Shown: piece after piece, positions 15,989 to 24,636 of the stretch
How the letters are laid out: each line of letters starts with the position of its first letter
How positions within the stretch are numbered: the stretch's first letter is position 1
DNA from: Bacteroidetes bacterium UBA2364
GTDB taxonomy: Bacteria > Bacteroidota > Rhodothermia > Rhodothermales > UBA2364
Direction of reading: 5' to 3'
NCBI GenBank assembly: GCA_002344075.1
Contig: DDTM01000064.1
Location: 1 to 64,000, forward strand
Length of the DNA: 64,000 bases
The notes under the pieces: generated by a model
Seen by the model: only the letters and a program-made list of their open reading frames with translations
What the model was told of the DNA's origin: nothing
The model's database searches: none
Position numbers and translations under genes: made by a program

Positions 15989-16423
15989 ATGTTCTCAAAC
16001 TCGTGTATCTACGCCTTGCGTGCGGTATTGTATTTGGCTGAGCAAGCGTCTGCCCAGAATCGGCTGGGCGTTAAAAGCATGGCTGCAACTTTAGAAATTC
16101 CGGAACCTTACTTGGCAAAAGTCTTACAAATTTTGGCGCGGTTTGGGGTTGTCACGTCTGTTAAAGGCCCAGGCGGGGGGTTCTATCTAACAGAAGAGCA
16201 GTTAGCAATGCCCATTTTACGGGTTGTGGAGGTAACAGACGGCTTGGGTGAGTTGATGCGCTGCGTGATGGGCTTCACATCTTGCTCTACAGATAATCCT
16301 TGTTTTCTACACAACAGCTTCTCTACGGCGCGTCATAAGGTGATGCACCAGCTAAGCCATCACTCCATCCGAGAGAGTGCGCAAAATCAGGTAGCGTTAT
16401 TGGTCAATCAGAAGATGGCTTAA
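15989..16423 (+). CDS. Rrf2-family transcriptional regulator 1 (NsrR-like)
   Basis: 144 residues. N-terminal winged helix (SCIYALRAVLYLAEQA, EPYLAKVLQILARFGVVTSV, KGPGGGFYL) and a C-terminal segment with three cysteines, LMRCVMGFTSCSTDNPCFLH, the pattern that ligates an iron-sulfur cluster in NsrR/IscR-like sensors. NsrR proteins sense NO through this cluster and repress NO-detoxifying or nitrogen-oxide genes. Its position, divergent from nirK and upstream of norCB, fits an NO-responsive repressor or activator of the island. Confidence 0.85.
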   Translation: MFSNSCIYALRAVLYLAEQASAQNRLGVKSMAATLEIPEPYLAKVLQILARFGVVTSVKGPGGGFYLTEEQLAMPILRVVEVTDGLGELMRCVMGFTSCSTDNPCFLHNSFSTARHKVMHQLSHHSIRESAQNQVALLVNQKMA

Positions 16424-16572
16424 ACAGAAAGCAACTGAATAAACGCCTCTCAGAATAGAGATTTTCTTATCAAGCGGCGAATTAAAAGATTAGGTGTCAT
16501 ATCTACAGACGGTCAAAAAGCATATGCCAAATCCTTATTTTGTTGTACAACGATTTAAGGATTTTTAATATG

Positions 16573-16580
16573 TATATTTG
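16573..16580 (+). promoter_or_regulatory. Bacteroidota-type -7 box upstream of rrf2-2/nor operon
   Basis: TATATTTG matches TAnnTTTG. Transcription would begin near 16587, placing both inverted repeats that follow at about +8 to +48, a classic repressor position. A good -33 element at the usual spacing is not evident. Confidence 0.35.
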
Positions 16581-16593
16581 ATGCGATATATCT

Positions 16594-16611
16594 TTTTTTA
16601 ATATTAAAAAA
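16594..16611. promoter_or_regulatory. Perfect 18-bp AT palindrome
   Basis: TTTTTTAATATTAAAAAA is a perfect palindrome centred between 16602 and 16603, immediately before the AAAAGA-N8-TCTTTT element. Its position downstream of the -7 box suggests an operator, though pure AT palindromes can arise by chance in AT-rich DNA. Confidence 0.35.
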
Positions 16612-16615
16612 TATT

Positions 16616-16635
16616 AAAAGACCCTTTATTCTTTT
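16616..16635. promoter_or_regulatory. Candidate Rrf2-regulator operator upstream of rrf2-2 and nor genes
   Basis: AAAAGA-N8-TCTTTT, with the same arms and the same 8-nt spacer length as the element at 15916-15935. The spacer sequence differs (CCCTTTAT against TAAAAAAG), which argues for conserved protein contacts rather than a simple sequence duplication. Confidence 0.5.
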
Positions 16636-16746
16636 TTATTGAATATCGGATATGTGAGTCCTTAATTGAATTTGGATTTCATATTTTCTGCACATCAGGC
16701 GTTGACCTATTGATGCCCTACTGGAAAGGTACTAACTCTCTATGCC

Positions 16747-17172
16747 ATGTTTGTCAAGGCAACCACTTATGCCATTAAGGCTATGTGTTTTTTGGCTTTA
16801 CAGCCTGATCAAGAAGGGTGGGTAAGCCTTGTAACCATCGCGTCTGGGATACACACGCCTATAGCCTATACCGCTAAAGTTCTGCAACGTTTGCGGAAGG
16901 CGCATTTGGTGACTTCTCTAAACGGGCCAAAAGGTGGTTTTCGATTGCCCTTGGATAGACGCATCAATCTGAAAGAAATCGTGGTGGCCATCGAGGGCGT
17001 TGGCTTGTTCGAGCAATGCGGCTTAGGCTTAGAACGTTGCTCCTCCGAGTCCCCATGTCCTATCCATCCATACTACGAAGGGCTGAAGGTTGATCTAAAC
17101 CGGATACTGATCGAAACCTATGTGGACGAGCTTACTTGGGACTTGGTGAGTAAGAAAATTGGATTTGAATAA
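16747..17172 (+). CDS. Rrf2-family transcriptional regulator 2
   Basis: 141 residues, a diverged paralogue of the regulator 320 nt upstream. It has a winged helix (TTYAIKAMCFLALQP, AYTAKVLQRLRKAHLVTSL, NGPKGGFRL) and a C-terminal three-cysteine cluster-binding motif (FEQCGLGLERCSSESPCPIH). It is the first gene of the nor transcription unit (norC begins 14-62 nt later, depending on start), so it is probably autoregulated together with the NO reductase. Confidence 0.85.
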   Translation: MFVKATTYAIKAMCFLALQPDQEGWVSLVTIASGIHTPIAYTAKVLQRLRKAHLVTSLNGPKGGFRLPLDRRINLKEIVVAIEGVGLFEQCGLGLERCSSESPCPIHPYYEGLKVDLNRILIETYVDELTWDLVSKKIGFE

Positions 17173-17234
17173 TAAAACTACATGGATTGTCGGTTGACGA
17201 TCCGAAATATGCACACCCTAAACATTCAGACGCT

Positions 17235-17927
17235 ATGCTTTCAAAATCTCAGGCAAGGCTGTTTTTTATTGTTGGTACCATTTTTTTCTCCGGTGTTTTC
17301 CTATGGCTTACGGTAGATACCATACGACAGGTGCCCAATCAGACACGAGCCGCCAATATTACGCCCGCTGTAGATCGGGGCAAAAAAATTTGGGAAGCTA
17401 ATAACTGCATGGGATGTCATACCATCTTTGGAGAAGGTGCTTATTATGCACCGGAACTAACCAAAGTAGTGGAAAGGCGTGGAGAGGTTTGGTTAAAAAC
17501 ATTTTTGAAGGATCCTGAAGCCATGTATCCCGGAGAGCGGAAGATGACGAATTATCATTTTTCTGACAACCAAATTAACGATGTAATTGCTTTTCTAAAA
17601 TGGGCAGGCGAGGTGGATTTGAATGGTTTTCCGGCGAAGCCCACCTTATCTGCCACCACGGCATCTGCCCCCGTCTCTAATCTGGACTTGTTAAAAGGCG
17701 CTCCGTCTACGTTCTCGCAATTATGCACGGCGTGTCATAGTGTTGGAGGCAAAGGCGGCAATGTTGGCCCGGCCTTAGACGGAGTAGCCAGCCGCATGAG
17801 TGCGGAGGAGATGACAAAGCGCATCAAAGACCCTATGTCGGTAAAACCAGACTCCAAGATGCCAAAATTAGGCTTATCAGACGGGGACATTTCCCAACTT
17901 GTGGCTTTCCTTCAAACCCTAAAATAA
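17235..17927 (+). CDS. norC: Nitric oxide reductase subunit C with an additional C-terminal cytochrome c domain
   Basis: 230 residues from ATG 17235 (MLSKSQARLFF), the usual NorC start pattern. A TTG at 17187 in the same frame would add 16 residues and lies only 14 nt after the regulator gene, so the start is uncertain. One N-terminal anchor (about residues 8-30) and a NorC heme domain with NNCMGCHTIFGEGAYYAPEL. After a Thr/Ser/Ala-rich linker comes a second c-type domain with LCTACHSVGGKGGNVGPAL and a later KMPKLG methionine. Standard NorC has one heme; the extra domain would widen the electron-input wire to NorB. Confidence 0.85.
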   Translation: MLSKSQARLFFIVGTIFFSGVFLWLTVDTIRQVPNQTRAANITPAVDRGKKIWEANNCMGCHTIFGEGAYYAPELTKVVERRGEVWLKTFLKDPEAMYPGERKMTNYHFSDNQINDVIAFLKWAGEVDLNGFPAKPTLSATTASAPVSNLDLLKGAPSTFSQLCTACHSVGGKGGNVGPALDGVASRMSAEEMTKRIKDPMSVKPDSKMPKLGLSDGDISQLVAFLQTLK

Positions 17928-17947
17928 TCCTTTAACAGGTCTTAACT

Positions 17948-19303
17948 ATGAAATACGCCTCTCAGAAAGTAGCTTTTTGGTTTTTTGCAACCTGTATGCT
18001 GCTTTTTACTCTCCAACTAATTTATGGCTTCATTATGGGTTTTGCCCATATGGGGTTTGATGTTTTACACGATTTGATCCCATTTAATACAGCCCGTGCG
18101 GTGCATACCAACCTTTTGGTTGTGTGGTTATTAACAGGCTTTATGGGAGCAGCGCATTACATTATTCCAGACGAGGTACAGCGCGAGCTTTATTCCGTTA
18201 AGTTGGCCTACATTCAACTTGGTTCATTGGTTGTGGTTGGCGTAGTTGCGCTGATTGGCTTCCATGTAAACTGGTGGGAAGGTCGCAAGTTTTTGGAAAT
18301 TCCACGCCCATTAGATTATTTAGTGGTTGTGAATGTTCTCACGTTTTTGTTCAACATCGGGATGACGGTGTTCAAGGCGAATCGAGCCTCCACCACCTCG
18401 ATCGTTCTTTATACGGGCTTGGTGGCAGCAGCTTTGCTATATTTGCCCGGCATGATATATTTCGAGAACCAGACGATGGACTCCTATTTTCGTTGGTGGG
18501 TGGTGCATCTTTGGGTAGAAGGGGTTTGGGAGTTAATCATGGGTGGCATTTTGGCTTATTTATTAATCAAACTAACCGGCGTAGATCGCGAAGTAATAGA
18601 AAAGTGGTTGTACATCATTGTGGGGCTTACCTTCTTATCGGGTATTTTGGGAACGGGCCATCACTATTATTACATTGGCGCACCGAAGTACTGGCTCTGG
18701 GTGGGCGGTATTTTCTCTGCGTTAGAGCCTTTGGCATTTCTGGGAATGGCATTGTTTGCGATCACCATGTACCGTCGGAGTGGTCGTGAGCACCCTAATA
18801 AATTGGCTTTGATGTGGACTATGGGGTGTGCCATTATGTCTTTTGTAGGTGCAGGATTTTTAGGGTTTGCACATACATTACCACAGGTTAACCTCTATAC
18901 GCATGGTACGTTGGTGACGGCCATGCACGGACATTTGGCGTTTTGGGGGGCATATGCCATGATTGTTCTGGCCATTATTAATTATTCGATGCCGCTCATG
19001 ACAGGCCGTAAGAATTATGGAAGCATGACGGGTAATCTGGCCTTTTGGTTATCCAATATCGGTATGCTGGGTATGACGGGTGCTTTTGCGGTTGCAGGTA
19101 TTGCCCAAGTGTATTTAGAGCGGAAGATGGGTATGGACTTTTTGCAGGTTCAGCGCGAGGTAGAACCTCATTTCTTGGGGTTGGTATTGGCAGCAAGCCT
19201 GTTTACGGTGGGAATTGCCCTATACATTTTCGACTTCACCAAGTTCGGCTTCCCGTCGGATGAAGCGCTTGGCGTTTCCGAAGATACCACAGTTGTGGTA
19301 TAA
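17948..19303 (+). CDS. norB: Nitric oxide reductase catalytic subunit B
   Basis: 451 residues, about 12 membrane helices, heme-copper oxidase superfamily. Heme and FeB ligands are visible: ARAVHTNLLVVW (heme b), VVHLWVEGVWEL (FeB-type His with the conserved glutamates), LGTGHHYYYIG (His-His) and TAMHGHLAFWGAY (heme b3/b His pair). It lacks the Tyr cross-link of oxidases. It reduces two NO to N2O in the inner membrane with NorC. Spacing to norC is 20 nt. Confidence 0.93.
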   Translation: MKYASQKVAFWFFATCMLLFTLQLIYGFIMGFAHMGFDVLHDLIPFNTARAVHTNLLVVWLLTGFMGAAHYIIPDEVQRELYSVKLAYIQLGSLVVVGVVALIGFHVNWWEGRKFLEIPRPLDYLVVVNVLTFLFNIGMTVFKANRASTTSIVLYTGLVAAALLYLPGMIYFENQTMDSYFRWWVVHLWVEGVWELIMGGILAYLLIKLTGVDREVIEKWLYIIVGLTFLSGILGTGHHYYYIGAPKYWLWVGGIFSALEPLAFLGMALFAITMYRRSGREHPNKLALMWTMGCAIMSFVGAGFLGFAHTLPQVNLYTHGTLVTAMHGHLAFWGAYAMIVLAIINYSMPLMTGRKNYGSMTGNLAFWLSNIGMLGMTGAFAVAGIAQVYLERKMGMDFLQVQREVEPHFLGLVLAASLFTVGIALYIFDFTKFGFPSDEALGVSEDTTVVV

Positions 19304-19314
19304 ATTTTCACCTT

Positions 19315-19347
19315 AAAGGGTTCTGCCCGCTGCGGAACCCTTTTTTT
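19315..19347 (+). terminator. Terminator between norB and norQ
   Basis: AAAGGGTTC / GAACCCTTT stem (19315-19323, 19335-19343) followed by a T run. It lies 13 nt before the norQ start, so it would attenuate rather than fully separate norCB from norQD. Confidence 0.75.
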
Positions 19348-19359
19348 CTGACTTAATCT

Positions 19360-20157
19360 ATGGAAGTGTTGTTCTCGCCCACTATCGAACAAGTTTATTA
19401 TAAACCTATTGCCCGGGAGGTCGAGGTTTTTGATCATTGTTTTCGAAATCGTCTCCCACTTTTATTAAAAGGTCCCACAGGGTCGGGCAAGTCACGGTTT
19501 GTGGAATACATGGCCCAGAAGTTAGATCTACCTTGTATAACGGTTATGTGCCACGAAGAGACTTCTACAGTGGACTTATTGGGCCGCTATATTATCAAAG
19601 GAAATGATACCGAGTGGATAGATGGCCCGCTCACGAGTGCTGTTCGGGGAGGTGGAATTATCTATTTGGATGAAATTGCCGAAGCTCGCCCCGATGTTAT
19701 GGTGGCGATTCACTCGCTTACCGACCATCGTCGGATGCTGTACTTAGATCGGCATCACGAAAACCTGAAGGCTCCAGATCATTTTATGCTCGTGGCTTCT
19801 TTTAATCCGGGGTATCAGAAGGGATACAAAGAATTGAAACCTTCCACTCGTCAGCGGTTTGTCACGCTGTCTTTTCAGTATCCGGCCAAAGAACTTGAAA
19901 TGGAAATCATCCTCTCGGAGACCAAGGTGGAGAAAAATGTGGCGCAAAAATTGGTGGCCATCGCAGCCAAAATTCGTAACAGCGTAGAATTGGGCCTTAC
20001 CGAAACAGTTTCTACGAGGTTGCTGGTGGATGCGGGAAAGTTGATTGCCAGTGGTTTACCACCTCGGTTGGCCTGTACCGTTTCGATTGCCGAAACCCTG
20101 ACCGACGACGAAGATGTGAAGGCTTCTCTAAAAGACCTAATTGCGATGATTTTTTAG
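19360..20157 (+). CDS. norQ: NorQ/CbbQ-family MoxR AAA+ ATPase
   Basis: 265 residues. Walker A GPTGSGKS (38-45), Walker B IIYLDE (100-105), sensor-1 region VASFNPGYQ and arginine finger candidates (STRQRF). With NorD it forms a MoxR-VWA chaperone pair needed to insert the non-heme iron (FeB) of NorB. It directly follows norB and precedes norD by 9 nt. Confidence 0.88.
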   Translation: MEVLFSPTIEQVYYKPIAREVEVFDHCFRNRLPLLLKGPTGSGKSRFVEYMAQKLDLPCITVMCHEETSTVDLLGRYIIKGNDTEWIDGPLTSAVRGGGIIYLDEIAEARPDVMVAIHSLTDHRRMLYLDRHHENLKAPDHFMLVASFNPGYQKGYKELKPSTRQRFVTLSFQYPAKELEMEIILSETKVEKNVAQKLVAIAAKIRNSVELGLTETVSTRLLVDAGKLIASGLPPRLACTVSIAETLTDDEDVKASLKDLIAMIF

Positions 20158-20166
20158 GCGATTATT

Positions 20167-21960
20167 ATGGAATGGGATCAATTCGTCTTCAAAAAAATCC
20201 ACCGTTTGGTCACGTTTGCCCGATCGCAGAAACCTGATCCCGAACGAGTGGCCCGGGCGGTTGCTTTAGAGGAAATCTCACCTCGTCTTACGTCGCTGGC
20301 ACGGCTTTTATGTGGAAATGCCATTACCTTACATCCTTCGGAAGAGGTGGGTGGCTATAAGGGCACCTCCTTTTTTCTACCGCGCCTCTATGACCGCGGC
20401 GATTCTCGCGAGGCAAATGAAGCCTTTTTCCTGTTCCGAACCCTGTTTTTGTATGGGCAATATACGCTCCGGCATGTTTGGACAGACCACAACAACCATA
20501 CCTACGAAGCATCGGTGACAAAGGCACAGGAACAAGCCGAGGAAGTCCTTCATTTCCTGAGCAAGGAGTTTGCGGCATTTCCAGACCTATATCGTTCGGT
20601 GCTCAATCAGGAAAAATCATTTCAACGAAAGCAAAAAAAAAATGGGATCGAAGAAATGCGCTTTGACACCTCTTTCGTGTACGGGAAATGGCTATATACG
20701 AGCATAGACGAGTTGGAGGTGTTGGAGGCGCTAAAAGGAGTGGTCAACCGAAATACCGTGGCCGATGATAAGGATAAAGAAGGCTATACGGAACATCAAG
20801 CCCCCGCCAAAGAACAAACCGAGTTGCTAAAGGTGGATACCCGAGAACAGGAGAATTATACTCTTACACATAATTTCGAGAAAATTGAGACCTTAGACGA
20901 GTTCTCAGGGCGTTGGCGAGACTTTGATGGCAGTGACGATTTGGAGGAACACAGCGAGGCACTACGCGACTTGGACTTGAGGCATGTGGTACGGGTGGAT
21001 AACCCTGTTCACTCCATTTATAAATCGGAATTTGTGGATTCGCTTGGCTTGATCGAGGTTCATGCACCAGGGCAAACGGCTTTCCATTTACAATACGACG
21101 AGTGGGATCGGAATAAAAAGCAGTATAAATTAGGGTTTTGCAAGGTATTTCCCGCTTTTATAAAAGAGAAAAAACTTTTATACACCCAAAAAATTATCCA
21201 TGAAAATCAAGGGCACATCCGCCAAATGTTAAAACATGCGGAACGGTTTCTTACCGATTATCATGTAAAGAAAAGGCTGGCATGGGGAGACGAACCAGAC
21301 CTAGATGCCACCGTAGAAGCCTTTGTTGATAGACGATGCGGCATTACACCGTCAGAAAATCTTTATAATGCAAAGCGAAAACGAACCAAGGAAATTGCTA
21401 TTCTGGTTCTGACAGATGTAAGCCTAAGTACAGATGGGTATAGCAACAATAAACGGATTTTGGATACCGAAAAAGAAGCCTTGGTAATGGTCTCGGAGGT
21501 CTGGCGGCAATTAGGTGTGCGATTTCAGTTAGACACCTTCTCCAGCCGGACCCATAACCATTGTTATTATCATACAGCCAAAGCTTTTCACCATACATGG
21601 GAGGCCAGTCGTGATTACATTGGTGCTATCGAAAGCAGTGGCTACACAAGAATCGGGCCTGCTATTCGTCATGCCACCTATTTACTTTCGCAAGTCCGGG
21701 CAGATACCAAGTGGCTGTTGCTGTTAACCGACGGAAAGCCCAATGACTACGACACTTACGAAGGACAATATGGCATTTACGACACACAAAAAGCGATTGG
21801 CGAGGCACGAGAAAAGCAAATGCACGTCTCTGCAATTGCTATTGATGAAACGGCCAAGTTCTACCTCCCGCAAATATTCGGACGAGGTGGTTACCAAATT
21901 CTACGACATGCCAACCAATTGTCTGATGCCTTGTTAAATTGTTATCTCAATATTTTGTAA
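20167..21960 (+). CDS. norD: NorD, VWA-domain partner of NorQ
   Basis: 597 residues. A long N-terminal helical region is followed by a C-terminal von Willebrand A domain with the MIDAS residues D417-x-S419-x-S421 (LTDVSLSTDGY) and LLLLTDGKPNDYD. VWA/MoxR pairs remodel metalloenzymes; NorD recruits NorQ to the NO reductase. No signal peptide is seen, so it acts on the cytoplasmic face. Confidence 0.88.
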   Translation: MEWDQFVFKKIHRLVTFARSQKPDPERVARAVALEEISPRLTSLARLLCGNAITLHPSEEVGGYKGTSFFLPRLYDRGDSREANEAFFLFRTLFLYGQYTLRHVWTDHNNHTYEASVTKAQEQAEEVLHFLSKEFAAFPDLYRSVLNQEKSFQRKQKKNGIEEMRFDTSFVYGKWLYTSIDELEVLEALKGVVNRNTVADDKDKEGYTEHQAPAKEQTELLKVDTREQENYTLTHNFEKIETLDEFSGRWRDFDGSDDLEEHSEALRDLDLRHVVRVDNPVHSIYKSEFVDSLGLIEVHAPGQTAFHLQYDEWDRNKKQYKLGFCKVFPAFIKEKKLLYTQKIIHENQGHIRQMLKHAERFLTDYHVKKRLAWGDEPDLDATVEAFVDRRCGITPSENLYNAKRKRTKEIAILVLTDVSLSTDGYSNNKRILDTEKEALVMVSEVWRQLGVRFQLDTFSSRTHNHCYYHTAKAFHHTWEASRDYIGAIESSGYTRIGPAIRHATYLLSQVRADTKWLLLLTDGKPNDYDTYEGQYGIYDTQKAIGEAREKQMHVSAIAIDETAKFYLPQIFGRGGYQILRHANQLSDALLNCYLNIL

Positions 21961-21972
21961 TTCTAAACCCAA

Positions 21973-22410
21973 ATGATGTATAAAACTACTCTTTTCTTTC
22001 ATGTACTTGGTGCAGCCGTCTGGGTCGGTGGACACCTCTTGTTGGCCTTGCGTTACTTACCCGCTGCCATCAAGGAGAAGGACATCTCGATGATTCGAAT
22101 GTTTGAACGCCAATATGAAGTCATTGGCATTCCATCTTTGTTGGTGCAAATTATTACAGGTGTCTGGATCGCTTTCGGGCATTATGGATTGACTTTAATG
22201 TCCTTTGACGATCCCCTCCAGCGTGTCATTTCGTTTAAGTTGCTCTTGTTGTTCCTCACATTTGGATTGACCATCCATGCACAGTTTTTTATCATCCCAT
22301 TCCTGACACCGGAAAAACTCCCGCTCATGGGATTTCATATTGTAGCTGTAACCGTAACGGGTGTTTGCATGTTGTTCTTTGGGGTGATGTTCAGAGTAGG
22401 TGGTATATAA
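21973..22410 (+). CDS. CopD-like small membrane protein
   Basis: 145 residues with four predicted helices: HVLGAAVWVGGHLLLALRYL, PSLLVQIITGVWIAFG, FKLLLLFLTFGLTIHAQFF and GFHIVAVTVTGVCMLFFG. The H-x-x-G-A-x-x-W-V-G-G start is typical of the CopD/YphA-like superfamily, which can bind copper or heme. It lies 13 nt after norD and ends the operon. A role in copper or heme supply for the denitrification enzymes is inferred. Confidence 0.7.
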   Translation: MMYKTTLFFHVLGAAVWVGGHLLLALRYLPAAIKEKDISMIRMFERQYEVIGIPSLLVQIITGVWIAFGHYGLTLMSFDDPLQRVISFKLLLLFLTFGLTIHAQFFIIPFLTPEKLPLMGFHIVAVTVTGVCMLFFGVMFRVGGI

Positions 22411-22535
22411 GACTATTTTTGAAAGGTTCAACCATTAACCTCCTTGATGACAATAAACCAAGTGGCATTCCCTAACAATCAGGAAATGGGGTGGCATTGG
22501 GAATTGGCTTTCATAAAGTCTATTTTTAGTTCCAT

Positions 22536-22569
22536 AAAAAAAGCCGAAGGTCATGTTGACTTCCGGCTT
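22536..22569 (-). terminator. Terminator of the ABC transporter operon
   Basis: AAGCCG (22541-22546) / CGGCTT (22564-22569) outer stem with an imperfect inner stem. On the minus strand it is followed by a T run from 22542 downwards. It lies just past the stop of the permease gene. Confidence 0.7.
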
Positions 22570-22594
22570 ATCGTTTATACGATGCTTCACGCGA

Positions 22595-23947
22595 TCAGTC
22601 TGCGAGAGTCTGTGCAATATCGGTCCGATATGCTTGGAATGCGGGTATTAGGGCTGCGATAACGCCCGTAGCAAGGGCTGCGAGTATGACCCAAACTTCT
22701 CCTGGTACAAACCGGAGTCCTGTCAACTCTACCTGATTGGCTGAGGAGAGTACTTGGCCGATGATTTCGGTGATGCCATGTCCCAATAATAAACCCACGA
22801 TAACCCCCATGATGGCGTAGATCAATCCTTCTAAAAGAACATGAAGAAAGATTTTTTCACGTGAAGCGCCCAAAGCCCGCATCATTGCCAAATCGTAACG
22901 GCGCTCCTGAATGGCGTTGTAGAGTGCAATAAATACGCCTAGTAGGGCTGCAAACATGAGTATAAAACCAAAAACCCGAATGGTGCTAATACCCACGCCC
23001 ACCAATTGTAGCAGGTTTGCCAACTGTTGTGCGGGCGTTGCTGCTTGGAGTTTTGTCTGGCTGTTGATGCTTCGGGGGAGCATTACGGTTGCTATCGGAC
23101 TGGCAAATTTCACGAGGGCAACAGTCACCTCCGGGCCACTTTCAGCAATTGCACCCGAAGGCAATGCACCCCCCATAACTGCCGGTGGGCCAGTAATCGG
23201 AGGGACTGGCAAAGGTTTTATTGCCTCGGTGACATTGGCTGTAGAGTCTGGTTTGGCTGTGGTTTCTTCTTCATGATCGTGTGCTTCGTCGGAATGGTGT
23301 TCGTCTTCGGGTTTGTTCGCTTCGCTGTGTGGTAAACCATGCACATCCCATACAGAAGCCAAGCTGGTGAGAATCAGTCGGTCCATCACGGTATTTGTCG
23401 GAGCCAGTACCCCGACCACCTTATAGGGGTGTTGGTGATGGCCTTCGCCGCCTTCCACCAAGCCGTGTGCGCCTACAAAAGTATCCCCCACTTTCAGGCC
23501 CGTTTCTTTTGCCACTTGAGCACCAATGGTGGCTTCGGAAGTTCCATTAAACATTTTCCCAGATGCCACTTTGGCCTCATAATGGGCTGGATAGGCTTCG
23601 GTGGTTCCGACAATACGGAACTGGTTGTAGCTATCCCCCAGTGATAGTGGGATCACCTCTTTGACCATTCGGTTGGCCCTAAGTTTTTCCACTTCGGAAA
23701 GGGGTATATTGCCTGTCGGAACATCTAAATGATAAATACCAGAAAGAATTAACTGGAGGGGACTTCCCTTGGCCCCAACCACCATATCTATCCCTTTCGC
23801 ATCGCGTTCCATTTTCTCACCGAATTGTGCACTAAACAAAAGGAGGAGAATGATGGTGGCAATACCAATACCCAGCAAAAAAGTATTGAGCAGTGTCGTT
23901 AGTTTTTGCCGTCGGATATAAGACAAGCTTAATTTTAATAAATTCAT
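22595..23947 (-). CDS. MacB/FtsX-type ABC transporter permease with His-rich periplasmic loop
   Basis: 450 residues. N-terminal helix (LNTFLLGIGIATIILLLLF), a large periplasmic domain, then three C-terminal helices (VFGFILMFAALLGVFIALY, LEGLIYAIMGVIVGLLLG, VWVILAALATGVIAALI) with the FtsX motif YNAIQERRYDLAMMRALGAS. The periplasmic part contains HHQHP and a His/Asp/Glu-rich segment (EDEHHSDEAHDHEEE, about residues 208-222), followed by a Pro-rich linker. Such inserts usually bind Zn, Cu or Ni. It is the second gene after the ATPase. Metal-linked export or lipoprotein handling is possible. Confidence 0.8.
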   Translation of the reverse strand: MNLLKLSLSYIRRQKLTTLLNTFLLGIGIATIILLLLFSAQFGEKMERDAKGIDMVVGAKGSPLQLILSGIYHLDVPTGNIPLSEVEKLRANRMVKEVIPLSLGDSYNQFRIVGTTEAYPAHYEAKVASGKMFNGTSEATIGAQVAKETGLKVGDTFVGAHGLVEGGEGHHQHPYKVVGVLAPTNTVMDRLILTSLASVWDVHGLPHSEANKPEDEHHSDEAHDHEEETTAKPDSTANVTEAIKPLPVPPITGPPAVMGGALPSGAIAESGPEVTVALVKFASPIATVMLPRSINSQTKLQAATPAQQLANLLQLVGVGISTIRVFGFILMFAALLGVFIALYNAIQERRYDLAMMRALGASREKIFLHVLLEGLIYAIMGVIVGLLLGHGITEIIGQVLSSANQVELTGLRFVPGEVWVILAALATGVIAALIPAFQAYRTDIAQTLAD

Positions 23948-23980
23948 AGGTTTATGCAGGCTTATTGCTGGTGGATGGGA

Positions 23981-24607
23981 CTACAAATTAAACTGGTTTC
24001 CAAAAGCATCTTTGATGCGTTGGTCATGTGTAGTTATGACCAGTGTTGCTTTATGCGTTTCTGCCTGCTTCTTAAGCAGTTCCAGCACTTTGTCACAGTT
24101 CCGATCATCCAAAGCAGAGGTTGGTTCATCAGCCAGAATCACTTTTGGCCGATTAATAACGGCACGTGCAATAGAGACACGTTGCGCCTGACCAACACTT
24201 AGTTGTGCGGGATAGGCGAATTTTTTGGTCCCGATATCCAGCCCTTCCAGCACCTCATCCACCCGTTCCTCGCTTTGCGGTTCCCCGGCCACAAATTGGG
24301 CCATTAACAGGTTCTCGCGTACTGTTAGTGTGCCAAACAGGTGCATTCTCTGAAATACGATGCCAATATTCTGTCCGCGAAAGTGGTCTATTTGCGCCGC
24401 GCCCAAAGTACCCAAGTCCTGACCTGCAATGGTTATGTTTCCGCTGGTGGGTTTTAGCAGGCCTGCCAAAATGTGGAGGAGCGTGGTTTTTCCGGAGCCG
24501 GAAGGCCCCAGCATGATCCATTGTTCACCTTGTTCGGCTTTCCACAAGGGCATATCCAAAACGGTTTGGCCGTCGTATTGATGAATTACATTTTCCAATA
24601 AAAACAT
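23981..24607 (-). CDS. LolD/MacB-type ABC transporter ATPase
   Basis: 208 residues. Walker A LGPSGSGKTT (about 34-43), Q-loop FQRMHLFGTLTVREN, signature LSVGQAQRVSIARA, Walker B VILADEPTSALD and H-loop ITTHDQRI are all intact. It is the energising subunit for the His-rich permease encoded 33 nt downstream. Short length without an extra domain is typical of the LolD/MacB group. Confidence 0.88.
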   Translation of the reverse strand: MFLLENVIHQYDGQTVLDMPLWKAEQGEQWIMLGPSGSGKTTLLHILAGLLKPTSGNITIAGQDLGTLGAAQIDHFRGQNIGIVFQRMHLFGTLTVRENLLMAQFVAGEPQSEERVDEVLEGLDIGTKKFAYPAQLSVGQAQRVSIARAVINRPKVILADEPTSALDDRNCDKVLELLKKQAETHKATLVITTHDQRIKDAFGNQFNL

Positions 24608-24636
24608 ATGGTTACCATTCTGATGTGGGGAAAGAC

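Larger units (their letters stand above)
16424..16746. other. AT-rich regulatory intergenic region between the two Rrf2 genes
   Basis: 323 nt without a gene. It holds a 10-bp palindrome GTTGTACAAC (16542-16551), a TATATTTG -7 box (16573-16580), an 18-bp perfect AT palindrome (16594-16611) and an AAAAGA-N8-TCTTTT element (16616-16635). It looks like a dense control region for the second regulator and norCBQD. Confidence 0.5.
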
